Shown here: piece after piece, positions 1-12,492 of the stretch | Position numbering within the stretch: position 1 is the first letter of the stretch | Layout of the letters: each line of letters opens with the position of its first letter | From: Brevipalpus yothersi | Lineage: Eukaryota > Arthropoda > Arachnida > Trombidiformes > Tenuipalpidae | Length of the DNA: 64,000 nucleotides | Direction of reading: 5' to 3' | NCBI GenBank assembly: GCA_003956705.1 | Contig: QZCP01000140.1 | Coordinates: 115,859-179,858, forward strand | The notes under the pieces: model-generated | What the model was told of the DNA's origin: nothing | The model's database searches: none | What the model saw: the letters and a program-made list of their open reading frames with translations, nothing else | Program-made: the position numbers and the translations under genes

Positions 1-326
1 GACAGGTGAAATTGAGAAGCTCATGATGAATTCTCAACACCCGCAAATAAGGAAGCAATCTAGAAAAAATAGATTGAACCATTTTCTCTCGATTCAACAC
101 ATGCAACTGAGGATAAAATTGTCCATCTACAGATGCACGTGGATGAGTAGCTGGAAAACAAACAATATCGATTGCATCATGAGCGCCGCGAGTTCAGTTG
201 CGAGCTCCTCTCACTGATGCCTCACTTCCAGCTTCCAGCTTCCAGCTTCTTCCTAACATTCTTAACATTCACTTTCACATTCTCATTCAGCTCCAACTTG
301 AGTTCAACAAAAAAGGAATTCCTCCC

Positions 327-334
327 TATATATA
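327..334 (+). promoter_or_regulatory. Possible TATA box of the LRR gene
   Basis: An eight-base TATATATA run lies 38 bp before the chosen ATG at 372. If it is a working TATA box, transcription would start near 355-360 and the 5' leader would be only about 15 nt. The sequence is AT-rich, so chance occurrence is possible. Confidence 0.3.
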
Positions 335-371
335 CTCTTCTTTGGAGCGATTATTATGGTGGAAATTCTCA

Positions 372-1706
372 ATGATGCTGGAAAGATTGTATTTCTTGTT
401 TGCGAGTGTCCTATTGAATCTAGTGATCAAGGTGTACTTGACAACTCTGGTGAAAGATAAGATTCATGCTAATATAAGTGATCTCAGCTCACCGATTTCA
501 CCTATTGATATGCATTTTAATGCGAGTTCATCATGTCCACATTCATGTCTCTGTGATGATTCGAACGGTTACGTGAGTTGCATGGGCAATTGGACCACTT
601 CGTTACCATGTGTGTCCCGTAATAATATTACTAAGTTGGAGATCAAATTTTTCAACCTATCCCAGTTGGAACTTTCTCATCTGGGTGATGTATCAATGCT
701 TAAAGAGCTCATCGCGAGTTATATAAATCTAGTCAATATCTCATCTTCCAGTTTATCTCTTCTAGTGGGATTAGAAAAGCTTGATTTGAGTGGAAATCAT
801 CTTGAAATTCTCACCTCTAATCAACTAACTGGCCCAGCTCGATCACTTCGTTTTCTCGACATCTCCTCGAATAACTTGTCTTTCATCGAGAAAGCCTTCT
901 CAAACTGCTCCTCATTGAAACAGTTAATTCTCACTAACAATAAACTTACATCAGTTTCCATCGACACTTTCATCGGTTTGACTAGCCTAGAATACTTGAA
1001 TTTACAATATAATCAAATAAAATCCATTGAAATAGGTAGTTTTATTCATCTTGTTCATCTAAGTGATTTGATACTCGCTAACAATCCTATTCTTCCTACA
1101 ACACGTTTCGATTTCTCGTCCAATCACTTCCATCAGTTCGATCTAAGTGATACTAATATGTCTTCTCTACCTCATGGGATTGATCCCTTTGTTCGTGATT
1201 TACGACTTGTCTACAATCAACTCACTTTCCTCGGCTCGAACGACTTGAGAAATTATCTTTATCTAAATGTTTTGATGTTGGATTGTAATAATATCGAAGT
1301 GATTGAAGATGATGCTTTTGATCAACTCGAACATCTTGAAAAGCTCAGTTTGAAAAAAAATCGCTTGAACAATGTCCCTCTAGGCTTACCTACTTCATTG
1401 CGAAAACTATATCTCGATCACAATTCAATCAGTTCAGTGAACACTGGCATCTTTCAGCACCTAATAATTCTTGAAGAGCTCTCTCTCAATAACAATCAGA
1501 TACAAAAGATAGATGATGGTGCATTTTTTGGCCTCAAAAGTCTGATTTTTCTAGATATAAGTGGAAATAAACTTCGAGAGTTACAGCGAAAAGTTATTCT
1601 ACCTCTTGTCAGTCTTCAAGTTTTCAATGTTTCGGAAAACCCGTTTTCTTCTCAGCATCCTCATCACTTGAATAAGCTTAAATCGAATGTTGAAACACAA
1701 ATCTGA
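372..1706 (+). CDS. Secreted leucine-rich-repeat protein, intronless
   Basis: This single-exon gene encodes 444 residues. The start is the tandem ATG ATG at 372/375, because it opens a hydrophobic leader (about residues 5-24) that looks like a signal peptide or anchor; the frame stays open upstream but without ATG. A cysteine cluster at residues 55, 59, 61 and 70 (C-x3-C-x-C-x8-C) is an LRRNT cap. About 13 LRR units of the LxxLxLxxN type follow (LEKLDLSGN, LKQLILTNN, LEELSLNNN and others), running nearly to the stop. There is no cysteine-rich LRRCT cap, no C-terminal transmembrane segment and no cytoplasmic domain. The architecture fits a secreted or cell-surface adhesion/recognition protein in the broad chaoptin/slit/SLRP-like group; no orthologue can be named. 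A polyadenylation signal follows at 1800. Binding partner and role are unknown. Confidence 0.85.
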   Translation: MMLERLYFLFASVLLNLVIKVYLTTLVKDKIHANISDLSSPISPIDMHFNASSSCPHSCLCDDSNGYVSCMGNWTTSLPCVSRNNITKLEIKFFNLSQLELSHLGDVSMLKELIASYINLVNISSSSLSLLVGLEKLDLSGNHLEILTSNQLTGPARSLRFLDISSNNLSFIEKAFSNCSSLKQLILTNNKLTSVSIDTFIGLTSLEYLNLQYNQIKSIEIGSFIHLVHLSDLILANNPILPTTRFDFSSNHFHQFDLSDTNMSSLPHGIDPFVRDLRLVYNQLTFLGSNDLRNYLYLNVLMLDCNNIEVIEDDAFDQLEHLEKLSLKKNRLNNVPLGLPTSLRKLYLDHNSISSVNTGIFQHLIILEELSLNNNQIQKIDDGAFFGLKSLIFLDISGNKLRELQRKVILPLVSLQVFNVSENPFSSQHPHHLNKLKSNVETQI

Positions 1707-1799
1707 CCAAATGCTTTTTGTGATGAGGGAAGGAATTTGTTTTCATTACAATAGATCTGTAAATTTCACTCTGTAAATATTTCGTTCCAAACCCAATGG

Positions 1800-1805
1800 A
1801 ATAAA
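1800..1805 (+). terminator. Polyadenylation signal of the LRR gene
   Basis: AATAAA lies 94 bp after the stop codon. A second copy occurs near 1999. Confidence 0.5.
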
Positions 1806-2419
1806 ATATATTAATTCTAAGCAATTTCTTGCCTCCAAAATATTGTGTGATTTTTGTCAACTTTTGTTGTAGTTGGAAGTCGAACGCTCTAAATTGAAAA
1901 GCTTCGATATTAGTTTTCCTATCTGGGGTGAGAAACCTCTCAAAAATTCGAAAGTATTTTGACAACACTTGAGAACTCAAAGTGAATGAAGAAAAGATGA
2001 ATAAAATATAACATCAACTCACAGTGAAGACAGGACTTTGATAGACTCATCAACCTAATCATCTAGTAATAACTTGATTTGAACATCCTCTCCTCTCTGA
2101 AAAGTTTGTTCATTTATTCCCATCAAGTTGTGGCAACGCATGAAAATGGAAGCATTTCAGTGGGGATTCCAGCGAAAAAGTAATGAGATGAAGCTTTTGA
2201 AGCAATAAGAAGGAGAAAAGGAAATGAATAGCAGGAATAAAAGTAGAGCGAGATGAAGAGCAGCCTGAGGTGAGATGCTTAAGCGCACAGAGGACATGCA
2301 TGACATAATTATACAGTTTTATTTTATCGAATAAGCTCTTCACTTGGAAGATGAATAAAATATTTGTGAAAGCGTTTGCTCTCTGGATTTGGACAACTTC
2401 TTTCGAGCCTTCGACCTAC

Positions 2420-2454
<35 letters not shown>

Positions 2455-5400
2455 ATATTCCTTTTCCACTGAAATCAACGGAACTTCTCAATCCAATGCG
2501 TTTATCAAGATTCTTTTTCATTTGAATCTCTCCTTTTCCTCTTAGCCCACGCTTGAATAATTTGTGATGCTATTCAACACAGTTTGTTCGATTTAGGAGA
2601 ATGAGAATTCATGAGCTTTTTGTAGTCTCAAACTGAAAGGATATGGAATCAGCCATTCAGCCCTCTTCCCATAGGAATATTTTCTTCAAATCAGGAGCTA
2701 ATTAAGAATCGTGCTCCAGATATCATCTGGCTCAGGAAAAATGTGATAAATGTTGTGCAAACTTTGGTATGAATGCGTCACATGAGCCTAGAAATGACGA
2801 CAAAAGAAATGGTTCAGTAATAGGGGAATAATAAGGGAATCATCGTGATCATCATCATGATTCACCCAGAGAAGAAAAGACTCAATAGAATATCAACTTT
2901 CTATCCAATCAAATGGGCTGAGTCTGCTGTATATTGAAAGAAGCTATTCACATGAAGACAATAGCTTCCGCATTTCAGTGCACTCAAGCCTCAGGCTAGT
3001 CTCTCGAGAATCCAGCATCCGAGCGAGTATGTTTAGCTCTTTCCCTCACTTTCCAATCGATGCTAGAAATGAGGCAAAATCATCTTCTCAGTTAGATTTG
3101 AGGATGATCCTCGGGTGATGAAGCAGTTCATGGGAATGGTGAGCCAGTGTTGAGATGAAGAAAGGGAAGCTGGAGAATGAAGGATGAAGGATGAAGGATG
3201 TTCAGAAGCAAAGTGCAGTAAAGCAAAAGAAAAGCAGCTCCAGTGATGCTTATTGCCAATTCATTGTCTGAGTTGCAGAATGGCATGGAAAAAACTGTCA
3301 AGTTACGTCTGTTTTTGAATCTTATCACCAGTCATCCAAGCGTTATTCCTTTGCACCGTGCTCCACTAGCTTCAGTTTAATAGGAATATAAGAAAATGAA
3401 ATCCCTTCTTATCCACAGATTCGTAACCTCATAGCAGTTCTGTGGCATCTCTCTTTGTGAACAGGCACATTGATTTGACTGTAGATGCTTGCTGATGCAT
3501 ATGCTTTTTGTATAAATCTTGGAGCCAATGATTTTTCCTCAATAAGATGCTCACGAGTCAGGCATTTATTCTCTCTCGAATTAGGGAAACTTTCTTGGTA
3601 GATGCTAGGCTGATAGAGGTTCACAAAAATGAGAGCTCTTCCGGAAGAGGAAATGTACTTTTTTAGCCAACAAGCATCAAGCTTTTCTCCGAAACATGCC
3701 ACCTTCAACATTATAGCTCACTTTCTCTCGAAGTAGAAGTAGTAGTTGTTCACTGAGCAGTTAATGATTTAGATCGTGTATAAGAGCTTCCATGTCTCGG
3801 TTTTTTGCAATTTCCATCCGACACTCTGATGAAATGAATCCATGGGAAAAAATATGCAATGTTCACGCTGCGAACTCTTCAATATGTTGGACTTGGATTT
3901 TTTCTATCTCAAACTTTATTCTCTCGAGAATCTGATAGACCAGGATCCGAAGTGAGGCATATATTGAGTTGATTACATGCATGATTTCCCAATAGACTGT
4001 TCGTGAGCTGAAGATTTCTGAAGAGTAGAATCACGAGTGAACCAACATCCAAAAACCTAGAAATGAAATGCAGCGATGCTGACTTCCTGGCAGATCTTGA
4101 GCAAAGATTCATCCTATTTCTCCTGGCAAAATCCATCTTTCTTTTCCTCTCTCTCTCTCTCTCTTCACTTTTGAGATCCCCAAAGCAGAAACATCATCAC
4201 TATCACTAATGTGAGTCAAAGCTGAGAATGCAGTTTCATTAGATCAACGCCATCAAGGAAATCATTGACCGATTATTGCCCACTCCACACTACAAAAGCA
4301 CTTCAGAGGCCTCTTAGAACAATATTATCGGCCAGCTTAAGCTACTAGACAAAATACTGGGGAAATATCTGAAGTTTGCTGCCTGATGGAAATGAGAAGC
4401 AGTGCGGTATAAGATGGTGAGCCTGGGTGATTATCCAGTGCTGATAGGCTTGATTTATAAAGGAGAGAGATGAGAGCACAAAGAGAACCTTTTGGTTCGA
4501 CAAGCAGGAATACATGCTCATGAGGCTTCAATAAATCATCCTAGTGGACAGCGATCCTATCTTTTCTTTTCATGCCTTCTAAGCCATCCTCCTCTTCCTT
4601 CAAGGTGTAAGCCAGCCAGACAATATAGTAGAGGTGGAAAAAGCTGGTGAAAGATGAAGCAGAAGATCCAAGGAAATCTTTTCTAATTAGCAGCTCCTCC
4701 TGAAATTGATAAGCTGGGCTGACCGAAATCAATCATCAGATGACTTACTGAGCTTTTCTTTGGATCTCAAAATCCTCTGAAAACAAGCCAAGAACATCTG
4801 ATTCTGGTTGGTAGAAGAATGGGGCAAAATGAGGATGCTAGCCAAGTTCATAGACTGTGGAGAGGAACCAATGCAGAACTGAATGAGAAATCTTGGTAGC
4901 TTTTCTAAATGGTAGAAATAGAGGGATGAAGCATAGGAGACAAGGAAATAAGAGCAGAATCAAAATATCGACTTGAGAAGCTTCATTTTGGACAGCATTA
5001 TTCCTCGAACGAAATTGCCAAGTTGGTCATTCGCTTGATAAATGGGTGAGTTCTGCTATCATTTTTTTGTTTATTAGCTTCACTGAATTCCGATTGCTGA
5101 CAACTTGTTTGCAATTGCTTTTGCTCACTGTGCCACTTTGAGAACATCTACTTCTTTACTTGAAGGAACTAGTAAGGCTTACCAGCTCGACTGGAGAGAT
5201 ATTACTAGGATTTGAGGGAATAACTTGGGAAAGGAACATAGAAGCAATCGCCATAAGAGTGGTGTCAAGCAAAGTATGAGAAAACCCATCTACAGTCACA
5301 ATGCCCGAGAGACAAAATAGACGAGCAATTTCCTTGCCAAAATAGTTCTCTGATCCGCAATTCTGGACCCTTCACCAAGACCATGAAGACACTTCTTGTC

Positions 5401-8400
5401 CCTCTTGCTTCTGACATGTCAACTTTCGTTAGTTACTTTTCACGTACTATCAGGTCTCGTGACATGGTTAAATTCATAATTTAGGAGGATTATAATGCCT
5501 GTTTCATGGATTATTCAAAGAATTAGTATTACAGCATCACCAAGAGAAAAAAAATTACTCACTGATACACTGAGTATATACTTGGAGAAATGGATCTATC
5601 CGAGTGGTACCATTAGTCTTATCCAGCTCACTATCAGCTGGTTATGTTCTGGTTATTTTCGAAAGCAAATAAAGAACATGAAAAACTATCGAGAATTTTG
5701 TGGAGGTACAAACTTTCTATCTATTCTTGAGCTCCCATGAATCGTAACATTCTGGAGAGAGAAGAAGAAAGGGACAAACAAAAGAAAGAGAGAATTGAAA
5801 GTTCGAAGATTGATCATCGCTAATGCTTGAATCAAATACCATAGTTCTTGGCCAATTAGTTGAAACTAACAATCAAAGAGTGTATCGTGAGGATGATTTT
5901 CGGATGGTCAGAGAAAATTGAAAGCCAATTCATCTCTTCCTAGCCTCCTCTCTGACCATCTTCTCAGGTTTCCAGTATTGCGCTCGATAGAGTAGCTTAA
6001 GTGATTGAATTGCTGTTATATCTTTTGGGCTGCAAAAGATGATACATTCAGCAAACTTCATCGCCAGACTCAACCAGAAAATGAAATGAATCGAGCGTTA
6101 CCAGTCGAATTCTCTTGTGTTCTGAACTAATTTAACAATCCATTGAGCAATCGCTAATCCATGATGATTTGATCACCAAACTGGCAAATGGACAACTGAG
6201 AGAGAGAGAGAGAGAGAAATTGAATGTAACAGAGACATGTAATCTATTGATTAGTACTTTTCATGTTAAATCGAACGCTACATGCAAGGTGTATGGAGTA
6301 GTAATATTCTTGTCTACTCACTTTATCCCATAAAGGTGCTCATGATTTGGTGTAAGAAGCCTCATTAGATATTCATGAACCTGATAGTTTTGATACTTGG
6401 AGCATGAGACAAGCTCATCAGGAAGACCTGATCGATTTTCTCATTCTTTGAGCATCAGATTCGTTTTATTCATGAAGCAATTATACAAGTAATCATCAAG
6501 AGAAGGCATGAAAAGTGATAGCATAAGAGAGTGGAAAGAAAGGGAAGTGATGGAAGATGCTTTAGAGTGGAAGTGAATATTGCAATATTTTCGGCGAGCA
6601 CAATGCTCCACGATTATAGCTAGGAACCAGCACATGACAGTTCCATGTGTTTTTGACAGTCCTATCATTTTCATCACTCAGTTAGCCCCAATGGTGACCA
6701 ATACTGACCACTGGATGTAATTCATGTTGACTGACAGGTTTATCTGGAAACAGAGCTCATTCAATTGATCCAGAAGCTCCTTACTATCCTCCATTCACAG
6801 ATGTATGTTATGTGGAAACAAACAAATATTATGGTGCATTAGATTCTTCCCCACAAGATACTCCCTCTTTTTTCCAACCGAATCGATGGATTTATCGCAG
6901 ACTATTGGAATGAAAGTTTTTGGAGCTGAATATAAGGGTCATGAGGGTCGAAGTTATAGAGTGCCCTTTGTACTTTGAGGATTCCAGAGGATGCTTCATT
7001 AAAATGGAGTTCGAAAATTTCTCCATTTAATAACGGTTGGGTTACGATTCACAGAAATCTTCTATCTCGAATGTGTAGGTCACAGAAAGCTTGTTTTCAA
7101 CAACTGGTGTTTCACTGAAAGTTGGTGAGCTAGAAGAAATGATTCATAGGAAACAAAAGAAGAGAGACGGAGAGAGAAAGAGAAAGCTCCAAAATTTTGT
7201 CGAGGCCTTTAATGCCTATCTAGGCTTGTCCTCGTGTAACCGGGCCTTTCCACTAGTGGAGATTAAGATTCTATTTTTCTGTGATCTCGTTTTTCTATGA
7301 TCATGATTTTTTATGAATCGTTCTATGATTTCATTTTTCTGTGAAACGAGCCCAAACCGATTTGAGCTCTTGAAGGAAGTATGCACATTAGTATTCTCAT
7401 TTATTTTCGTTACAGCTCAATGCTTCAAGTTAGAATCAAAGATACTTTCATGTATTCTACCAGATGCTCAATAAATCTTGTGTCTATCTGATGGTAAACT
7501 CATGTTCACTGTGACTAGCACAAGCGGTGATGATGAAAAATATTTTGTATTGAAGGAACTGTCGATAAGTAGGAGAAAGGGGCAATAATTCGTCTTGTTT
7601 CTTTGTATGTTGAAAAACTATGAGCAGATCAGCTAGAAAAGAAGAAGCGTGTACTCCTCCAGGTTAGTGATATTAATAACCAGAATACTCTGGAAATACA
7701 CTGAAAAACAAGATAAAGAATAAAGCGTAGATAAAAAGTTTCACATGGCTGAGAGAATTTCTAGATAAAGCGATCTCAGAATAGTCTCAGACCTTTCCCT
7801 TATCTATCATATATCTCGGGAATCTTCAATCTCTTCTTTTCTAGCAATCATAGCTTAAGTAAGACAAAAATTCTTACATAGATTTGATCTTCGATTCTCA
7901 TCTAATTCAAAAAATACCCTTCCCAATTTGAGAGACAAAATATGAATTACGGGCAGTTATCCAATATTCCTTGTTCCTTGATTAAAAATTAGTTTAAAAG
8001 TCGGCAAGACTATCTTTACAATTCTCAGAAAAACCGGAATGATAAAACATGTACAACTTCAGCCGCCTGATGAACAATCCGAGTTTTGATCAAAGAACAA
8101 TCAATCATGAATATCGCCAACCAGTGATCTAGGACATGCACACATTAGGAGTGTTTATAATCATATAAGCAAGAAACCACCAAGATGTTGAGTGTATGTG
8201 GAGGAGGAAAAAGAAATGTCACGGTCCTCTCAGTTTTACCCCATACAACTCCTGGAGCCAAGGTGGACCTAGAATATTCTGTTGAAGAAAGTCCAGAAGA
8301 TGAAGTAAAACACGAGTGACTTATTCCCAAGAAGGCTGAGAATAAGGTTTGCATCAGAATTCATGAGCTGCTTATTGGTGGAAGTACATGAATTGACCAG

Positions 8401-9617
8401 TCTTTTCTTTTCCGAAATCATTGATGATCATAGTGAAAAAAGTTAAGGAATGTCTTCCTAGATCTCTCTTTTCTTTCTTTCTTTTTCTCAAGATGAGAGA
8501 ATGATGTAGGAAAGAGGAAAAGAAAGAGCAATTGAAGGATAGGAAGTGTAGGAAGAAGAGGGAAATATTTGAGAGAAAAAAGGAATAGGAATCATGATGG
8601 AGCATGAAAAAAGAAATGAACGCAAAAGTGGCCCAGGGGAAGCGCACTGTTAAGCAAAAAGAAGATGGAGTAGTGAGATGCATCTTCCTTCATCTTACAA
8701 TATTGTTTCGCATTCCAGAGAGAATCTGGTCCATTTCAGTTTTCATGGGAAACAGTGATACTTTATTCCATTCTGTTTTTCTATTAGAATCAGGCAGAAA
8801 ATTTGATTTATCAGGCAGCAAGCCTCACTCCAGAGCTCCCTGCCTTTTGATTCATTCAATGTTCCTGTAGCTTGTAAACTCCATCAAATGCTGATGGGAA
8901 CGGAAAATCACAATTATATGAACTCATGTGGCATGATATCGAATGAAAATGTCCATTCTAGAACTGAAAGAGCAGAGAACAGAGAGGAAATCTTTGAAAA
9001 ATGAATGGCTCAAATATATTACAGCCCAGTTTCCCTCCCATTTCTATCTATCTAGAAATGGAAGCATGCCAGAAAATAAAAATGAATCGAGAAAAATTTC
9101 TGCGAGTTCAATACTGATAAATAGCCTCCGAATCCTGACCAATGCCCAAGTACCAAGCAATCCTTCAATCGAAGCAAAATATGAGAAAGCACTCTGGGCT
9201 TCAACCAAATGAAAAACATTCACATTTATGCCCAATTCATAGCATCTGAGTGATCAGTTTTCGCTCTTCCATTGAATATTTTCATTCAGAATGGGAAAGT
9301 TCCAATGCATGTTGAACCATTGATCAAAAACATTCAAGAAGGACTGGCCATCATTATGAACAAAAGCTTAGTGAGAGTACAGAAAATTGCAAGAAATAGA
9401 TGAGAGAACGGAAGAGTAGTGACATTAATGCCCAATATGGGTTGAATTATGACCCGAATGGGAAATGCATCAACATTGACTGCATGAAATTTCGGATTCC
9501 AGCTTGTAACTTTGAATAGTGTGGGCAAGATCTATTCGAGGTTTCTTGTTGGTTGAGCAGATCCAACTATTCATGGAAAAACGTATTCTCACATCCCAAA
9601 GGATCAATTCTCTTTGG
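1806..9617. other. Gene-poor stretch, no recognised gene
   Basis: About 7.8 kb in which I recognise no protein on either strand. Open frames are short (at most about 100 codons), often begin at TTG/GTG and have no familiar motifs. The stretch holds a (GA)n tract at 2424-2454, three copies of ATGAAGG at 3177-3197, a (CT)n tract at about 4147-4164 and a (GA)n tract at 6198-6217. Purine-rich runs around 5750-5800 and 8450-8600 account for several low-complexity open frames. Small or fast-evolving exons could be hidden here. Confidence 0.5.
2424..2454. repeat. (GA)n microsatellite
   Basis: An uninterrupted GA dinucleotide tract of about 27 bp with a short imperfect extension. Confidence 0.95.
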
Positions 9618-9799
9618 AAAAATGTTTTTCACTCTCTAGGTGCCAAAAGTTTTCAAGCTATCAATCACTAATGTAAAATGTTAGCCAGGCCTCTGAACTT
9701 AGTGAAAAGTATTCCAATTAAAATAGCTAATGTTTAATTTTGAGCCAGAAGAAGATTTGACAAAATTTTCGATTATAGAATCTATCAGAGAAGTAATTG
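9618..9799 (+). repeat. Left inverted arm of the element
   Basis: Matches the reverse complement of 10195-10376. Mismatches seen are in CTCTGAACTT versus CTCTGGACTT, AATTAAAATAG versus AATTAGAATAG, and AAATTTTCG versus AAATTATCG. Confidence 0.9.
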
Positions 9800-10194
9800 T
9801 ATCGGATAGAGCTCTAAAGTTCATTTTCAAACGTCATCCTCTCAATTTTATGAAATTTTTATTGAAGAAAAATCTGGGATAATGGAACAATATTAATGTT
9901 AAGTGTAAAAAAGACGATCCGCAAGTACTGAAATCCAAAATTTAATCTATTCCGTGAGATTTTCATGTTAAGTTTTAGAGTTAAGAATTATTTCTGTTGA
10001 AAATAGTCTAGATTTTCTTGGATTAGTAGTAAGTCTGGATGGTTAATAAACCTTATTCCCTCAGAAATTTGAATCAAAGTTTGAAAGTTTCCCTCTTTTA
10101 ATGAGGAAAAATTGGATATTGAATTTTTCCTACAAAATTTGTAATTTTGATTTGCCAACTTACCGTTAATCGATACATTGATCAATATCCTATT

Positions 10195-10376
10195 CAATTA
10201 CTTCTCTGATAGATTCTATAATCGATAATTTTGTCAAATCTTCTTCTGGCTCAAAATTAAACATTAGCTATTCTAATTGGAATACTTTTCACTAAGTCCA
10301 GAGGCCTGGCTAACATTTTACATTAGTGATTGATAGCTTGAAAACTTTTGGCACCTAGAGAGTGAAAAACATTTTT
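10195..10376 (-). repeat. Right inverted arm of the element
   Basis: Reverse-complement partner of 9618-9799. Identity stops abruptly at the inner edge after CAATTACTTC, which defines the arm length. Confidence 0.9.
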
Positions 10377-12492
10377 TACAAACTGAAACAAAATCGTATT
10401 CCTCTTGAAAAGCATTGGTTATACATAAAAACTCTGCAAAATTTTGCATCTCTTTTGGTCATCAATTTAACCTCCACCTAAATGCGAAGAAAAGAGATGA
10501 AAAAGACAGGTACAACATTCAGTTCCCATTAGAGTAGAACTCGTCCTAAGAGTAATAATGTTTATATGGTCTGTACCAAGTTTTTTGAAAATTTTCATCC
10601 ATTTGCAATATCAAAATTGGAAAATTCATTTCAGGTTTTCCGTATTCTACCGATTCTCAGCGAACTTCGTGGTGAATTACATTCACCATAAACTTCAGTT
10701 ATTCAAACAATCTTCTCAAGCCATTCAATGTCTCAGAACTCGTTGATTAACCCATGAAATGATTTCGCTTCACCATCTTTTCTATGAATCGCTCTTATCT
10801 TCCTAGAACCCTTAGTTGACGACCAGTTTCCGATTTGTGACCATTTGAAATTGAATAACATTCAAATTGATATTGAGACTAACATTCCCCTGATGAATGT
10901 AGTGAAGCTACTTATTGTATATTTACTGAGTAGGTTCACACACGTTGATGTAGGAAAGCATAGCCCTGAGGAGTTAAAGGGATCATAAGGAACACCAAAA
11001 TGAAAAAGAAAAGTAGATCGACTGGAAAAATCAATCTCATCCCTAAAGAAAACAGAAGAAACTCCAATTTTACGACTTAGGCTTCTCTCGCTTTTCCCTT
11101 TTTCTTATGGACTAAATCGACAGAGTTTAGAATTGTCAGTTTTCATCTGAAGCAATTCGAAGAACTCTGTGAAGAAGAAATCCATTTTCTTTTTCTATCA
11201 AAGCTTCTATTGACTAAAGATTCAAAGTCATTTCTGTCGCTGATTTCTATAGGGTCCTCAGCTAATTTCTTTTTGAAAAAGTTCTTTGAAGCTCAATCGG
11301 CTATCATTCAACTAAAAATTTTACCGATAAGTGGTGTATTACTTTCTCATAAATGAGAGTGAATTTTCATCTGAAATTCATGGAACATTGTTGATTTGAT
11401 AATGAAAACGAGCAAATTTTTCGAACTCTTTCTCGTTTACTCGAAAACTCAGTACACATTGCTTTGACAAATTCACACTCATCTTTGGACTTTTATACTC
11501 AGTTCTATTGTATGATTCGTTCAATAATTAATTTTTTCGGGGTTGAACTGAACTGGACTTCTAAATCATGAATGCTCCAATTTTTGGTTTGTAGAAATAT
11601 ATCCTTACACTCCGTCTTTTGAGCATAATCTAGCCCCGGAGAACGTTCTCATCTTCCTTTCTTGGATTCCAAAAGAAACTCGTGATTGTTTGAGATGTGC
11701 TAAATTCAGCTAATTCTTCTCGCTTCTTAATCATTTATTCGGATAATTACTCTCGGGACAAGGTTAGTAACTTTTTCAGCACGACTCTTCTCATGATCTT
11801 GATAACTTGATAGCGTGTCGAAGTTAGCGTTTGTTTTTACACCAATATTCAATATTCATCAAAATTAGAGCATTGTTTGTTAAGCTCAGAAATTATTGGA
11901 ATCCTCCCAGATGCATAATTCGACGGAATCCTGAGGATTTCCATCGATTTTCATTTCCATTCTTATTGGTTCTAATTTACGAATTTACAAGAAGGATTTC
12001 ATCGGGAGGATAATAATCACCCTCACAATTTTTTGGGTAATGAAAATTAGTTAAACAAACTTAGCAACTTTGTTTATAGTGTTTCATGGTCAAGATATGG
12101 TCTAAAACATCTAACAACCCATCAAGTAGTAAAAATCGTTGTGCGTGAAGATCAAGACATCAGCCACATGGTCAGTTGATTTAAGCGGATCGGATCATAC
12201 AGTGAATCAAGGGTCCTAATCTACTCATCTTCAATTCGCTGATCGTAGATCTTTAATTTTTGTCAATGTTTGCTCTGCTCGAGATGCTTCCATCGAAGCA
12301 GAGCTTGAGGGATGTTCGGTGGTCAAGCATCCAAAGAATAGATCTTTTTATTTCTCTCTCTCTTTCTTTGCCATCTCTTGAAATGATTGAGAAGATCGGA
12401 AAGTGTGTCATGAATCTCCTCTCCCGTCAAATTTTCTTGAGTTTCACTTTTCAATGTCTTTCATTCGATTCGACAGTGTCAAGCCTATCAAA
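10377..12492. other. AT-rich intergenic stretch, nothing recognised
   Basis: About 2.1 kb between the inverted-arm element and the small secreted gene. Open frames are short and without recognisable motifs. It presumably includes the promoter and 5' leader of the gene starting at 12493; no clear TATA box was found. Confidence 0.5.

Larger units (their letters stand above)
9618..10376. mobile_element. Non-autonomous DNA transposon / MITE-like element with long inverted arms
   Basis: The left arm 9618-9799 and right arm 10195-10376 are reverse complements of equal length (182 bp) with no indel and only about three mismatches by eye. They enclose about 395 bp of AT-rich sequence that is not inverted. 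No transposase is encoded; the longest internal open frame (minus strand, 9988-10197) is 69 codons with no known motif. The form matches a foldback or MITE-type element mobilised in trans. The ends are A5/T5 and I see no convincing target-site duplication: the flanks are CTTTGG on the left and TACAAA on the right. The low divergence between arms suggests recent insertion or arm homogenisation. The superfamily cannot be assigned. Confidence 0.85.
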
